From [Synechococcus] sp. NIES-970 (GTDB lineage: Bacteria > Cyanobacteriota > Cyanobacteriia > Cyanobacteriales > MRBY01): DNA of 64,000 bases. The translations under genes were made by a program, and so were the position numbers. The stretch is from NCBI GenBank assembly GCA_002356215.1, contig AP017959.1, forward strand, positions 744,001 to 808,000, in the 5' to 3' direction. Below, one piece after another: positions 46,294 through 55,233 of the stretch (position 1 is the stretch's first letter; each line of letters opens with the position of its first letter). The notes below the pieces were generated by a model that had not been told where the DNA came from, ran no database searches, and was given only the letters and a program-made list of their open reading frames with translations.

Positions 46294-47262
46294 TTATTGT
46301 AGAAGCTTTTCAGGGTTGCTGTGGCGCATCAAATCCAGTTCAGACTGTGTAATCCCAGCAGCGGCAAGCTGGTCTAAAAAAGTTTGGTAACCCTCAATGG
46401 GAGAGGGGTCGAGGGCACGGCCAAGATCAGTGCTGAGGATGAAATGTTTGGCCCCAATGGTTTGGATCGCAGCGGCCATGGCCTCAATGCTCACCGCCTG
46501 CCAAGCTTGGTGATCCGCTTCCACAGCATTTTCTCCCATCAGGGTATTCACATAGGTCAGCTCCAAAAAAGCCCCCTGGTTGGCGATCGCCTGCATTTGC
46601 GCGAGGGTCAAACCGGGGACAGTGGCCATGGCATGGGTGACCACAATGTTTTTTACCCCCAATTGTTTTGCCACCGGAACAACCGTGAGAATTTCCGCCG
46701 GAGAAACATGGCCGGTGCCCAAAACCAAGTCATGATCAGCAATGTATTGCAAAATTTCCTTCATTTCCGGCACCAGATGGCCATAGCGGGCGACCCGTAG
46801 TCCACCAAAGGTCTGTTTTAGGGTTTGACGGTGGTGGGCCGCATCGATGGTCGGCAGCCAGACCACTTTCCCCCGGCCTTCCCCCAGACGGTCCATGGTT
46901 TCTACGGCCTTGAGGTTTAAACCACCCACGGTTTCATTCAGGACGACGCCCCCATACACTTCAATATTGGGGATAACCTTGTGGGCAACCACGGCACGAT
47001 CGGCAGTAGGAGTGACATGATTTTTTAAAACAAGGGCGGCCATCCCGGCCTCAGCCGCTTTTTGTACGAGGGTTAGATCGTCATACAAACGGGGCGTCAC
47101 ATCGGGGGCCGAGTGGACGTGGAAATCAATACTGCCGTTGAAATTGTCTAAATTTGCGGCGATCGCCCAAAAGTCACCCACTGCCCAAAAACACAGGCCC
47201 AGGTATCCCACCAGCAACCCTTTAAAAAGAGCGAAAATTCTAGGATGAAGGGTGGATCGCAT
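46294..47262 (-). CDS. exported DUF6282 amidohydrolase-like protein
   Basis: A 322-residue protein with an N-terminal signal or anchor segment (FALFKGLLVGYLGLCFWAVG) and an amidohydrolase-like metal site: SIDFHVHSAPDVTPR (two His, about 44-58), ALVLKNHVTPT (Lys, His, about 75-85), GTGHVSPAEIL (about 190) and FILSTDLGRALDPSP (Asp, about 273). Family members are mostly cytoplasmic; this one appears exported to the periplasm or lumen. The substrate is unknown. It is divergent from psbI. Confidence 0.75.
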   Translation of the reverse strand: MRSTLHPRIFALFKGLLVGYLGLCFWAVGDFWAIAANLDNFNGSIDFHVHSAPDVTPRLYDDLTLVQKAAEAGMAALVLKNHVTPTADRAVVAHKVIPNIEVYGGVVLNETVGGLNLKAVETMDRLGEGRGKVVWLPTIDAAHHRQTLKQTFGGLRVARYGHLVPEMKEILQYIADHDLVLGTGHVSPAEILTVVPVAKQLGVKNIVVTHAMATVPGLTLAQMQAIANQGAFLELTYVNTLMGENAVEADHQAWQAVSIEAMAAAIQTIGAKHFILSTDLGRALDPSPIEGYQTFLDQLAAAGITQSELDLMRHSNPEKLLQ

Positions 47263-47346
47263 CGTATGATATGTTACGTTGATTAAACTATCCTCATAAA
47301 ACCAATTGTACCCTCTGGTTTTGTGTCCACAGGAGACCTATAAAAT

Positions 47347-47463
47347 ATGCTTACCCTTAAAATTGCCGTTTACATCACAGTCATTTTCTTTGTATCTCTG
47401 TTTATCTTCGGTTTTCTATCCAGCGACCCGACCCGGAACCCCGGTAGAAAAGATTTCGAATAA
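47347..47463 (+). CDS. psbI: photosystem II reaction centre protein PsbI
   Basis: A 38-residue protein, [20 protein letters not shown], ending [16 protein letters not shown], almost exactly the canonical PsbI. It is a one-helix subunit that binds early to D1 and helps PSII assembly. It has a strong AGGAG ribosome binding site 12 bases before the ATG, and a perfect terminator at 47521-47553, so it is a monocistronic unit. Confidence 0.98.
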   Translation: MLTLKIAVYITVIFFVSLFIFGFLSSDPTRNPGRKDFE

Positions 47464-47520
47464 ATTGCCATGGGCTACTCATAACAAGAGGCCAACCTGG
47501 TTAATGACAACAAATGACGG

Positions 47521-47553
47521 TGGGGCAGTGTCCTAGGACAACCCCATTTTTTT
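47521..47553 (+). terminator. rho-independent terminator after psbI
   Basis: TGGGG and CCCCA close a stem that also pairs TGTCC with GGACA, followed by seven T. It lies about 60 bases after the psbI stop. Confidence 0.88.
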
Positions 47554-47611
47554 GTGGGCAAAAACCCCTAGTTCGCTACATTGGAAGAAAGAATTTGATT
47601 TGAATTTAACG

Positions 47612-47899
47612 ATGGTCAGATCTGCCCTGCCTTTAACCGCTTTTGTGTGGATCCTCGCAGCTCCCTTCGCGATCGCCTTGCCGCCCCCTGAGGATCTTCC
47701 CGAAGAAGTGCTCCGCACAGAGATCATTACCGAAGGGCGATCGCCCGTAGATGGATCTCCGGTCACAGCCCAGGAATACGCCGAAATTCAGCAGGAACAG
47801 GGGGAACGAAATTTGCCCCCCACCGTCAATGCAGACGTTCAACACGTTATTTTTTTGCTGCGTATCCGTAAGCTTGTGCAGACGATACTCCCCCTCTAG
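47612..47899 (+). CDS. small exported protein, 95 aa, unknown
   Basis: About 95 residues from the ATG at 47612 (the frame is open to 47552, which overlaps the psbI terminator). A signal peptide (ALPLTAFVWILAAPFAIALP) is followed by an acidic, Pro/Glu-rich mature part (PPPEDLPEEVLRTEIITEGR) and a C-terminus with NADVQHVIFLLRIRKLVQTI. It is probably periplasmic or lumenal. The conserved-looking C-terminal 30 residues suggest a real, small cyanobacterial family, but I do not know its function. Confidence 0.6.
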   Translation: MVRSALPLTAFVWILAAPFAIALPPPEDLPEEVLRTEIITEGRSPVDGSPVTAQEYAEIQQEQGERNLPPTVNADVQHVIFLLRIRKLVQTILPL

Positions 47900-48091
47900 G
47901 AGTTGAGGAAAATTGCGTTGAGACGTCGCCCCAAACCATAAACTTTTGTTGACTAATCATGAGAGAAGGGGAGAGGCGACAGAAAATCCAGTGCTAAAAT
48001 GCTGGAAATTCTAGGGGAAATAGCCTAACACTAGAGCAATTAGGTGGCCCCACAAAACTCGCAAAAGTTGTCCATTTTGGTGAAGAGGATC

Positions 48092-49306
48092 ATGAACATT
48101 CGCGCAGGTTTCACGGCCCTAGGGGTAGGTATGGCAGCCCTAGGACAACTGGCCCTCCCCCCCGCTGCCCAGGCTAATGGTAGTTTATTCGGCGCGCAGA
48201 ATTTAAACCCAGGGGATGTGGTGGCGATCGCTGTCCCATTTTCTAGTGGCGCGGCCTACAATCTGTTGATTGTGGAGCAATTAAGCAATAGCCGGGCCTG
48301 CTGGCGAGAGCAAGGCGGGACACCCACAACCATTGATCCTCTCCTGTTGCAGTTTGATTTCACCGGGGTTTGCGGCCGCAGCACCGATTCCAACGGCTAT
48401 TCTCTCCGGTTGGGAGAACAAGACCTCGGTTGGCGCTATAATCTCCGCCTTGTGCAAGAACGGGGGATGCTCGTCCTCAAGGCATTCGATGTGGAAAATC
48501 CCTCGCGATCGCCGATTGAGGTGGGAAACACCGGGGGGCTGGGGGAAGGAATGCTGAAAATCAACCTCAATCCTGGTTGGCGTATGGCAAAGCGCACCTA
48601 TGAAGGAAGAACCCTCGGCCACGTTTATCTCGTCAACGATCAAGGAGTCGATCAGCTCATTGCCGCGACGCCCCAAACAGCAGCCCCCCAATCAAGTCCG
48701 CCCTCTACGCCAATCGCCACAGCAGCGGCCGCTCCTACCCCCATCACCATATCTACCCCGGCCCAAACCCCGAGTACCACACCGGATGTGACAGTTAGAA
48801 CAACGGAGCCTCTCTTCCCCGGGACAGGCCCGGTACAAATTTTCGTCCCCCCCTATGAAGAAAGCCAAGGTGGGTCTAGTGAAACCCTCGTTGCCGCTGT
48901 CCCCGTTTCCCCGTCGCCGGCAGCACCCACAACCATAACATCAACCCCAGCACCTGTTGTCATTAGTGGCAATGTATTACCTGTGCCTCGTACCTCAATA
49001 CCCACCTTGAGCTCCAGTAACACAGGCATGATTCGCCTAGAAGAACCGACAGGCCAAGTACCGCCGCCGCCCAATTCCACTTCTCTGGCCCAGAGTTTGG
49101 GTCTGCGTTACCGAGTTGTGGTCGATGCCCAAACCCCAGATCAACAGAACCGTCTCAAGGGGATTATCCCCGATGCGTTCAATATCCGGGTGGGCGATCG
49201 CCGGATGATGCAAGCGGGAGCCTTTGCTGAAGAATTTGAAGCCCAGGAACTCCAAGCCCGTTTAAATCAAGTCGGCTTAGCGGCGCAAATTGTCCCCGTG
49301 CAATAG
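48092..49306 (+). CDS. DUF3747 protein with C-terminal SPOR-like region
   Basis: About 404 residues from the ATG at 48092. A signal peptide (FTALGVGMAALGQLALPPAAQA) is followed by the DUF3747 domain (about 30-170; FGAQNLNPGDVVAIAVPFSS, WREQGG, DFTGVCGRSTDSNGYSLRLG). A Pro/Thr/Ser-rich linker of about 150 residues leads to a C-terminal 70-residue region (RYRVVVDAQTPDQQNRLKGI; QAGAFAEEFEAQELQARLNQ) that reads like a SPOR domain, which binds denuded peptidoglycan. It is a likely periplasmic cell-wall protein. The next gene starts at the base after its stop. Confidence 0.8.
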   Translation: MNIRAGFTALGVGMAALGQLALPPAAQANGSLFGAQNLNPGDVVAIAVPFSSGAAYNLLIVEQLSNSRACWREQGGTPTTIDPLLLQFDFTGVCGRSTDSNGYSLRLGEQDLGWRYNLRLVQERGMLVLKAFDVENPSRSPIEVGNTGGLGEGMLKINLNPGWRMAKRTYEGRTLGHVYLVNDQGVDQLIAATPQTAAPQSSPPSTPIATAAAAPTPITISTPAQTPSTTPDVTVRTTEPLFPGTGPVQIFVPPYEESQGGSSETLVAAVPVSPSPAAPTTITSTPAPVVISGNVLPVPRTSIPTLSSSNTGMIRLEEPTGQVPPPPNSTSLAQSLGLRYRVVVDAQTPDQQNRLKGIIPDAFNIRVGDRRMMQAGAFAEEFEAQELQARLNQVGLAAQIVPVQ

Positions 49307-49684
49307 ATGCTGAATTTTTCGGACATTTTTGTGGCGATCGCCGCCGAATCTTGGTCAGAAGTCGTCGTTTTTTATAGAGGACTTTTTGGCTGTGACCCGG
49401 TGGTATACAGCTCGGAGCGTTATGCAGAGTTCCAAGTACAGGGCGTCAAGCTCGGAATTTTTAAACCCAGTGCTCACCACAGGGCCGAATTTCAAAAGCC
49501 AGCCGGAGCCCTAGGTTTATGTCTAGAGGTGGAAAATTTAGAAGAGGCGATCGCTACTATCAAGCAATTAGGGGGCGCAGTCCAAGGTGAAATTACCCAA
49601 GCCTCCCATGGCCGTGAATGCTATGCCTATGACCCAGCTCGCAATCGCCTAATTCTCCACCAGGCATGGGCGAATAATACTTAG
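49307..49684 (+). CDS. VOC/glyoxalase superfamily protein
   Basis: A 125-residue protein with one VOC fold: FYRGLFGCDPVVYSSERYAEFQ (about 25-46) and GLCLEVENLEEAIATIKQLG (about 70-89), ending RNRLILHQ. Such proteins bind a metal and act as lyases, dioxygenases or resistance proteins, usually as dimers. The start is immediately after the stop of the DUF3747-SPOR gene, so translation is coupled. The substrate is unknown. Confidence 0.78.
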   Translation: MLNFSDIFVAIAAESWSEVVVFYRGLFGCDPVVYSSERYAEFQVQGVKLGIFKPSAHHRAEFQKPAGALGLCLEVENLEEAIATIKQLGGAVQGEITQASHGRECYAYDPARNRLILHQAWANNT

Positions 49685-49687
49685 AAA

Positions 49688-49924
49688 TTAGCGTCCTATT
49701 GTCTCTTCAACCTCTTCTACCGCTTCTTCTGTGCGTTCATTGGGGTTTTGAAATCTTTTCTGCGGAAAAATGCTCAAAATTGCCTCATTTAAAGTTGTCT
49801 TAATTTCCTTACTCGCTCCCTTTAAAGGCTCTGGTAAAAACAAATCTCCCACAGCAATAAAAGCAAGAAGTAAAAAAACACTGAGCTTAATAATGCCACC
49901 TGTACTCAGAAATTTTACTTTCAT
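49688..49924 (-). CDS. small membrane-anchored protein, 78 aa, unknown
   Basis: About 78 residues from the ATG at 49924 (the frame extends to 49954). One hydrophobic helix (GIIKLSVFLLLAFIAVGDLF) near the N-terminus is followed by a charged, Glu-rich tail (NERTEEAVEEVEETIGR). No family is recognised. It is convergent with the VOC gene, with only 3 bases between the stops. Confidence 0.5.
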   Translation of the reverse strand: MKVKFLSTGGIIKLSVFLLLAFIAVGDLFLPEPLKGASKEIKTTLNEAILSIFPQKRFQNPNERTEEAVEEVEETIGR

Positions 49925-50078
49925 TGATGATTTTCTCCGCTCAAACCGACCCAAATGTTCTCTCTCAAATCAATTCTAGACCAGGGATTGAACCTAAACT
50001 AGCTGACGCCCTGTGGCCACAAAACCCCAAGGCCGTACAATATCAACCATTCCCATTCTTGTCGTACCAGTAATCACC

Positions 50079-50411
50079 ATGAGCGAAGAAACCCCTGATC
50101 TAAAGCCGGAGAAAGCCCCCGCTAGCGAGGCTCTCCCAAGTCCTCTTCGCTGCTGGTATGGCACAGCGGTGGCAGGTGCGATGTCCCTTACGGCCTATCT
50201 TTTGACCAGTAAAGTCATCGCTGGGTTTGCGAGTAAACCCCCCACAGGCAATGAGCTGGCCGTCCAGATTGGGATCACGGTGCGCACATTAATTATGGGT
50301 CTCTTCACCATGGCAACGGGGGTTTTTGGGTTGATTGCGGTGGGTCTGTTTATTCTTGGGCTCCAATCTCTCTTCAGTGGCCAAAAAACGAGCCCTCCGG
50401 GGGATGCCTAA
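50079..50411 (+). CDS. DUF3082 family membrane protein
   Basis: About 110 residues from the ATG at 50079 (the frame is open to 50013). An acidic N-terminus (MSEETPDLKPEKAPASEALP) is followed by two membrane helices (YGTAVAGAMSLTAYLLTSKV and IMGLFTMATGVFGLIAVGLF then ILGL). The layout matches the cyanobacterial/plastid DUF3082 proteins; function is unknown. It converges with the histidine kinase gene. Confidence 0.75.
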   Translation: MSEETPDLKPEKAPASEALPSPLRCWYGTAVAGAMSLTAYLLTSKVIAGFASKPPTGNELAVQIGITVRTLIMGLFTMATGVFGLIAVGLFILGLQSLFSGQKTSPPGDA

Positions 50412-50429
50412 CCGAACGCAAAAAAGGCT

Positions 50430-50462
50430 AGTTTTGCCCTGAAGATTTGGTGGGCAAACCAG
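50430..50462. terminator. possible shared terminator hairpin
   Basis: GTTTTGCCC and GGGCAAAC, extended by imperfect CTAG/CCAG pairing, form a hairpin between the convergent DUF3082 and histidine kinase genes. The T tract is poor. Confidence 0.35.
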
Positions 50463-50470
50463 TGGGGATA

Positions 50471-51787
50471 TCAGAGACTGCGGGGTAGATAGACGGAAAA
50501 GACTGTGCCTTGGCCTTTACTATCAACGGTGATTTTGCCGCGATGGTTATTGGCGATCGCCATGGCGATCGCCAAACCTAAACCGGAGCCTGTACTACTG
50601 TCTCCCGGGCTGGTACGGGCTGGGTCGAGACGGTAAAAACGGTCAAAAATATTCGGCAGATTTTCGGCAGGAATACCAATACCATTGTCTTGGACAGTGA
50701 TTTGGAGAGTTTCCCCAGAGGTGCGGCTTGTTTTTTCCTTCACCTGCATGGTGACGGTAATTTGTTTGGGTTTTTCGCCCCAATCTTGGGGGAACGCATA
50801 GGCGATCGCATTGCCGATTAAGTTAGTAAAAAGGCGTGCCATTTGATCCCAGTCTCCCAAAATCAAGTAAGGCTCTTCTAGGGCGGCTTCCCCCAAGATA
50901 TTGAGCTGGAGGTCAATGTTTTCTTGACGACAAATTGCCCGCTGCTCTTCGATCACTTCCAACAGCAGCGCATCTAAGGGCAGCGGTTCAAATGCAGCTT
51001 GGAGCACACCGCTGTCGCTGCGGGCTAAAAACAGGAGATCATTGACCAAACGCCCCAGCCGTTGGGTCAGTCGCTCGATTACCTTGAGGTTTTGCTGCCT
51101 TTGGTCAGGTTCTGGGTAGGCGATCGCCATTTGGACATTGGTCTGGATCATGGCGATCGGGTTACGCAGTTCGTGGGAAGCATCCGCCGTAAATTGCCGC
51201 AGTTGCTGATAGGACTCTTTGACGGGCTCCATGGCAATGCCCGACAATAGCCAACCGATCACTGCCCCGCAGGTAATCATGATGGCGATGCCCAGGCTGA
51301 GATCGAGGACTAATTTGCGAATGGGCCGGGTCACCTCAAACCAGGGATGGCTCACCCGGAGATAGCCGAGAACGTAACGGTCTACTTCAAGGCGATCGGT
51401 AATTTGCCGCAGTAGATAATCGCCGCCGAGTCGTACCGTTTCGCCGCGGGGATGCCACTCCAAGGGCAGGGCTAGGGGTTCGGCAAAAGTAGACCAGAGC
51501 ATTTCTCCGGTGGGGCTAAAAAATTCTAGGTCAATGCGGTCATCCTCCCCTGTGGGCGATCGCTGACGAAAACTTGCCTCCAGATTAATCCGGTAGCCCA
51601 AAGATTCATCGGGTTCGATGATGAGCGATCGCTCCACCACCTCCACCACATGTTTGAGGGTGTCATCAATCCGTTCGATCAAGGTGTAGCGCACGTAGAA
51701 GTAAACCCCCGTCGCAAAAACCAGTAACAAAATTGCAGTGATCGCCGTATACCAGAGCGCAAGACGATTCCGGGTCGTTTGAAACAT
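50471..51787 (-). CDS. orphan sensor histidine kinase
   Basis: A 438-residue membrane kinase with two helices (LALWYTAITAILLLVFATGV near 10-30; LSLGIAIMITCGAVIGWLLS near 165-185) enclosing a periplasmic sensor region of about 130 residues. Then come the H box FTADASHELRNPIAMIQ (His near 206), the N box (LIGNAIAYAF), G1 DNGIGIP and G2 GSGLGLAIAMA. No clear HAMP module is seen. No response regulator is adjacent. It follows ispF by 48 bases on the same strand and may be co-transcribed with it. The signal is unknown. Confidence 0.9.
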   Translation of the reverse strand: MFQTTRNRLALWYTAITAILLLVFATGVYFYVRYTLIERIDDTLKHVVEVVERSLIIEPDESLGYRINLEASFRQRSPTGEDDRIDLEFFSPTGEMLWSTFAEPLALPLEWHPRGETVRLGGDYLLRQITDRLEVDRYVLGYLRVSHPWFEVTRPIRKLVLDLSLGIAIMITCGAVIGWLLSGIAMEPVKESYQQLRQFTADASHELRNPIAMIQTNVQMAIAYPEPDQRQQNLKVIERLTQRLGRLVNDLLFLARSDSGVLQAAFEPLPLDALLLEVIEEQRAICRQENIDLQLNILGEAALEEPYLILGDWDQMARLFTNLIGNAIAYAFPQDWGEKPKQITVTMQVKEKTSRTSGETLQITVQDNGIGIPAENLPNIFDRFYRLDPARTSPGDSSTGSGLGLAIAMAIANNHRGKITVDSKGQGTVFSVYLPRSL

Positions 51788-51835
51788 GATGATTAGACCG
51801 TTGGCATGGTGATTGTAACGGGGGTGATTCAGGAT

Positions 51836-52315
51836 TTAGGGCTGCATCAAAAGGACAACGGCATGGACACAAATACCTTTTTCTTCCCCCATGGCATCGA
51901 GTTTTTCGTTGGTTGTTGCTTTTATGCCGACTTGGTCTGGGTTGATACCCAGAACCGTGGCAAGGCGATCGCCCATCGCTTCAATATGGGGTTTGAGTTT
52001 CGGTTTTTCCGCAACAATCACCGTATCAATATTGCCAATGTGCCAGCCTTTCGCTTGAATGAGCCCATGGACCTGCTTGAGCAATTCAAGGCTATCAGCT
52101 CCCTTCCACTGGGGATCTGTGGGGGGAAAATAATGGCCAATATCCCCCAAGCTTAGCGCCCCCAGCATCGCGTCCATGATTGCATGGGTGAGCACATCCG
52201 CATCACTATGGCCATCTAAACCGAGGTGATGGTCGATGGAAATGCCGCCGAGGATCAATGGGCGACCAGAAACAAGGCGGTGGACATCGTAACCATTGCC
52301 AATGCGGATTTTCAT
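51836..52315 (-). CDS. ispF: 2-C-methyl-D-erythritol 2,4-cyclodiphosphate synthase
   Basis: A 159-residue MEP-pathway enzyme that makes methylerythritol cyclodiphosphate. It has the metal-site [17 protein letters not shown] (Asp8, His10), [38 protein letters not shown], and the C-terminal [20 protein letters not shown]. Normal length; it forms trimers. It is not fused to IspD. It lies upstream of the histidine kinase. ispG and dxs are in the same window. Confidence 0.97.
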   Translation of the reverse strand: MKIRIGNGYDVHRLVSGRPLILGGISIDHHLGLDGHSDADVLTHAIMDAMLGALSLGDIGHYFPPTDPQWKGADSLELLKQVHGLIQAKGWHIGNIDTVIVAEKPKLKPHIEAMGDRLATVLGINPDQVGIKATTNEKLDAMGEEKGICVHAVVLLMQP

Positions 52316-52481
52316 AGGGGTGCTGCAGTGAACATAAAATCAATGGTTAGGGTAGCATATCCATCTAAACGACCCAGGGTACCGCAGGGGATGTGCTTGG
52401 GTGAAAGCGGCAGATAAAAGTACATTTAAAGGCAATTTGTTGTTTATCCCTGTTTGGGTGTAGTTGTGCAGGAGAAAAAAG

Positions 52482-53999
52482 ATGGTGGTAACAGGCCGAT
52501 GGTGGCAAAGGTCGATAATTGGTACTTTAATCTGTGGCAATATCAGCATTTTTGGTGTGGTTGCCCCTGGGGCGATCGCCCCCAATCGCGTGTTAGCACA
52601 GTCGACATCTGAAACCATTAGTACCCAGTCGTTGTTCACGGAGTTGTGGCTCCTGAATCAAAATTTTTTGGCGATCGCCCTGGCCCTAGAAACAATCCCA
52701 AGGGATTTGGCGGCGGTCAATGGGGGCACTCAGGAGTTTGAGCCCCAAATAGTTCAGGACTATGGTGCAAGTCTGCAACGGCTCCAAGCCCAGGTCGGTC
52801 TGCTCGAAACGCAACTGGTGGGGGTCGAGGATCAGACCCAACGGGCCGCTTTAGGGGAGGCGATCGCCGATTTTGATCGCCATCTCAAAAACCTCGTAGA
52901 TCTGATTCAACCCCTAGAGACAGGCTTTAACCCTGAGGCGATCCGCCGTATCCAGGAATTTTTAGATTTTTTTGAACAGCGCAATCTCAGCGAGGCGGAC
53001 TATGGTTTTTATGGCAGTGTGACCCAAACAGAACTGGAAAATTACCTCAATCAGCAGCTCTCGGAGCTCAGGGAAACCCTCAAAACCCTCAATGAAACAG
53101 CGACCCAGGGGGCGATCGCCCCAGATTTAGAAACCAGCATTAACTTTCTCTACACCAGCTTGAGCCTGGGGGCTGCCCTTGATGATAGCGACGCGACCTT
53201 TCCGGCCCTCATCCAACAGCTGCAACGGGATAACCTCGCCCTCCAGCGTCGCCTCAATACCACCTACTTCTTGTTTGCTTTGGTCCTGTTCCTGACGGGG
53301 GGAACCCTTGCCTTTCTATATTTTCAAAAAGCACCACAAAAAAAACACCCCGGTCAACAATATTTTCCAGATGCCGCCCCAGAGCCTTTTGATCTCGATC
53401 ACCTCGAAGCGACGATCATCAAACGGCTCCAACGCACCTATGAGCTCAAACCCAGGCAAAGTGAGTCGACGCCCACATCAGGGCTAAGGCAAGCTTTTGT
53501 CCCACCGGTATCCCCTGAGTTAGACATAGAAACTGCGGCGGCAACGGAGTCGAATGTCACGTCAGATTTTGAAGCGGTGTTTCCGGTGCAATTTTTAAAC
53601 CCCTATGATGCCCTTGTAGACACCTACAATGCAGATGCCCAGGCGCTGGAATCCCAGGCGATCGCCCTCAGGCCCCAACCATCATCAGCCATCGTTGCAC
53701 CGCCGGCGGATGAAGCGGAACCTTTTTTATCAAACCTCATGTTTCAAACCCATGACCAGGGCACTTATTGGGCGATCGAGACCCAAGGCCATCACTACCT
53801 CGTTCCCCGCGCGGACCTACCGATTGCCACCGATGATCAGGTAATGTTCCAACAGGTTTTTGTCTGCTACGGGAGCTTTGGGCCGACACCCCAAAAGATA
53901 AAACTCTTGAAGCCAGCTCGTGTTGCCAGCAGCGACCAAGCAGACCTTTGGGAACTGGTACAACCAGGAATTGTGGTCCTCGAAAATATTGAAACATAG
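52482..53999 (+). CDS. exported single-TM protein with coiled coil, unknown
   Basis: About 505 residues from the ATG at 52482, which has an AGGAG ribosome binding site. The N-terminus has a signal-like segment (SIIGTLICGNISIFGVVAPG then AIAPNRVLAQS). A helical region follows (about 50-265), with coiled-coil-like Gln/Leu/Glu repeats. One membrane helix (TTYFLFALVLFLTGGTLAFL, about 270-290) leads into a linker and a C-terminal beta-rich domain (SNLMFQTHDQGTYWAIETQG and on). The family is not recognised; the architecture suggests a membrane-linked scaffold. Confidence 0.6.
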   Translation: MVVTGRWWQRSIIGTLICGNISIFGVVAPGAIAPNRVLAQSTSETISTQSLFTELWLLNQNFLAIALALETIPRDLAAVNGGTQEFEPQIVQDYGASLQRLQAQVGLLETQLVGVEDQTQRAALGEAIADFDRHLKNLVDLIQPLETGFNPEAIRRIQEFLDFFEQRNLSEADYGFYGSVTQTELENYLNQQLSELRETLKTLNETATQGAIAPDLETSINFLYTSLSLGAALDDSDATFPALIQQLQRDNLALQRRLNTTYFLFALVLFLTGGTLAFLYFQKAPQKKHPGQQYFPDAAPEPFDLDHLEATIIKRLQRTYELKPRQSESTPTSGLRQAFVPPVSPELDIETAAATESNVTSDFEAVFPVQFLNPYDALVDTYNADAQALESQAIALRPQPSSAIVAPPADEAEPFLSNLMFQTHDQGTYWAIETQGHHYLVPRADLPIATDDQVMFQQVFVCYGSFGPTPQKIKLLKPARVASSDQADLWELVQPGIVVLENIET

Positions 54000-54160
54000 G
54001 GCCTTTTAAACGCTATTTTCGCTGGTGGCGGAACATTAAGGGCGATCGCCCAGACAATAGATCCCGTCCAGGCCCTGTGGTGGAAAGCTAAAATTTACCT
54101 TAAAATAGCAGCAACTACGGGCAACATTTGCCTCGCTTTATGGTTTTGAGGAGTTTCAAT

Positions 54161-54691
54161 ATGAGCCGCGCTAGCATCGCTACGAAGCAACTCGGTGGTT
54201 TGGCGATCGCCACGATCCTTTACACAGGACTGGGGAGTCTCTTCCAACCCGTTGCCCAAGCCCAAGCCGCCTACGGGAGCTATCTTGGGGCGGGTGCCAG
54301 CGTTGGTGTTGGTGCTGACTGGAACGGTGAAGGTCACCAACTTGGTGCTGTTTTGGCCGCCCGCTACAAATTCTTACGTTCTCCCATTTCTCTCCGCACC
54401 CAAGCATTTATTAGTTCCGGAAGCACGGCGATCGTGCCGACGATTTCCTACGATATGCCCTTGAGCTGGCAGCTAGATGCCTATGTGGGGGCGGGCTATT
54501 CTTTCGCGACAGGGGATAAGCCTTCTCCCGTGGGCGACAGTAACAGCCTGGTGATTCAACCGGGCCTCGATTATGCTCTCCCCAATAGTAATACAGTAAT
54601 TTTTACCAATGCAGTCTGGGCCCTTGATGCCTACAAAGGGGAAAATTCCAGCGCCTTATCTCTCCAGGGTGGTCTGGGACTCCGATTCTAA
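54161..54691 (+). CDS. outer-membrane beta-barrel-like protein
   Basis: About 176 residues from the ATG at 54161, chosen for its GAGGAG ribosome binding site (starts at 54128 and 54140 are also in frame). A signal peptide (LGGLAIATILYTGLGSLFQP then VAQAQA) is followed by alternating beta-strand sequence rich in Gly, Tyr and Ser (GSYLGAGASVGVGADWNGEG, LDAYVGAGYSFATGD) ending LSLQGGLGLRF with a C-terminal aromatic residue, as expected for an outer-membrane barrel of about eight strands. Function is unknown. Confidence 0.65.
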   Translation: MSRASIATKQLGGLAIATILYTGLGSLFQPVAQAQAAYGSYLGAGASVGVGADWNGEGHQLGAVLAARYKFLRSPISLRTQAFISSGSTAIVPTISYDMPLSWQLDAYVGAGYSFATGDKPSPVGDSNSLVIQPGLDYALPNSNTVIFTNAVWALDAYKGENSSALSLQGGLGLRF

Positions 54692-54762
54692 GCGGCGATT
54701 TGGCCCATAAAAAAGTACAATTGAACCGTATTGAGGCGATCGCCGGAGGAAACTGAACTGAA

Positions 54763-55230
54763 ATGAATAGCTGTGTCTTCGTAGCCCGTATCCTTGGGGA
54801 ACCAGAATTGCGCTACACCCCCGAGAACACCCCCCTGACCCAAATTACAGTGGAAGTTCCGGCACTGCGAGAAGGGGATCCTGCTTCTCAACTCAAGGCG
54901 ATCGGTTGGGGTGATAGCCTCAGCCAAGAAATTCAGCAAAATTACCACGATGGTGATCAGGTCATTTTAGCTGGACGCTTAACCATGAATACCGTAGAGC
55001 GGCCAGAAGGCTTTAAGGAAAAAAAAGCAGAATTGGTGATCTCCCAGATCCAAGCCCTCGGTGCTGGGTTACCTGCTATGAACAATACTTCTCCAAGTTA
55101 CACAAGCCCGGCAGTAGCGGCCCCCGTAACTCCCAGTAATGTTGTGCCCATCAATCCCATGGCAGCCGCTCCGACCCCAGCTTCTGTTCCCAGTGAACCA
55201 GAACCTAACCTTGATGACATTCCCTTCTAA
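54763..55230 (+). CDS. ssb: single-stranded DNA-binding protein
   Basis: A 155-residue SSB-type OB-fold protein: NSCVFVARILGEPELRYTPE (about 2-21), LTQITVEVPALREGD, and GDQVILAGRLTMNTVERPEG. A Pro/Ala/Ser-rich linker leads to the acidic tip ending DDIPF, the peptide that recruits repair and replication partners. It binds ssDNA in replication and repair. The mnmE start lies 3 bases after its stop. Confidence 0.92.
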   Translation: MNSCVFVARILGEPELRYTPENTPLTQITVEVPALREGDPASQLKAIGWGDSLSQEIQQNYHDGDQVILAGRLTMNTVERPEGFKEKKAELVISQIQALGAGLPAMNNTSPSYTSPAVAAPVTPSNVVPINPMAAAPTPASVPSEPEPNLDDIPF

Positions 55231-55233
55231 GCT

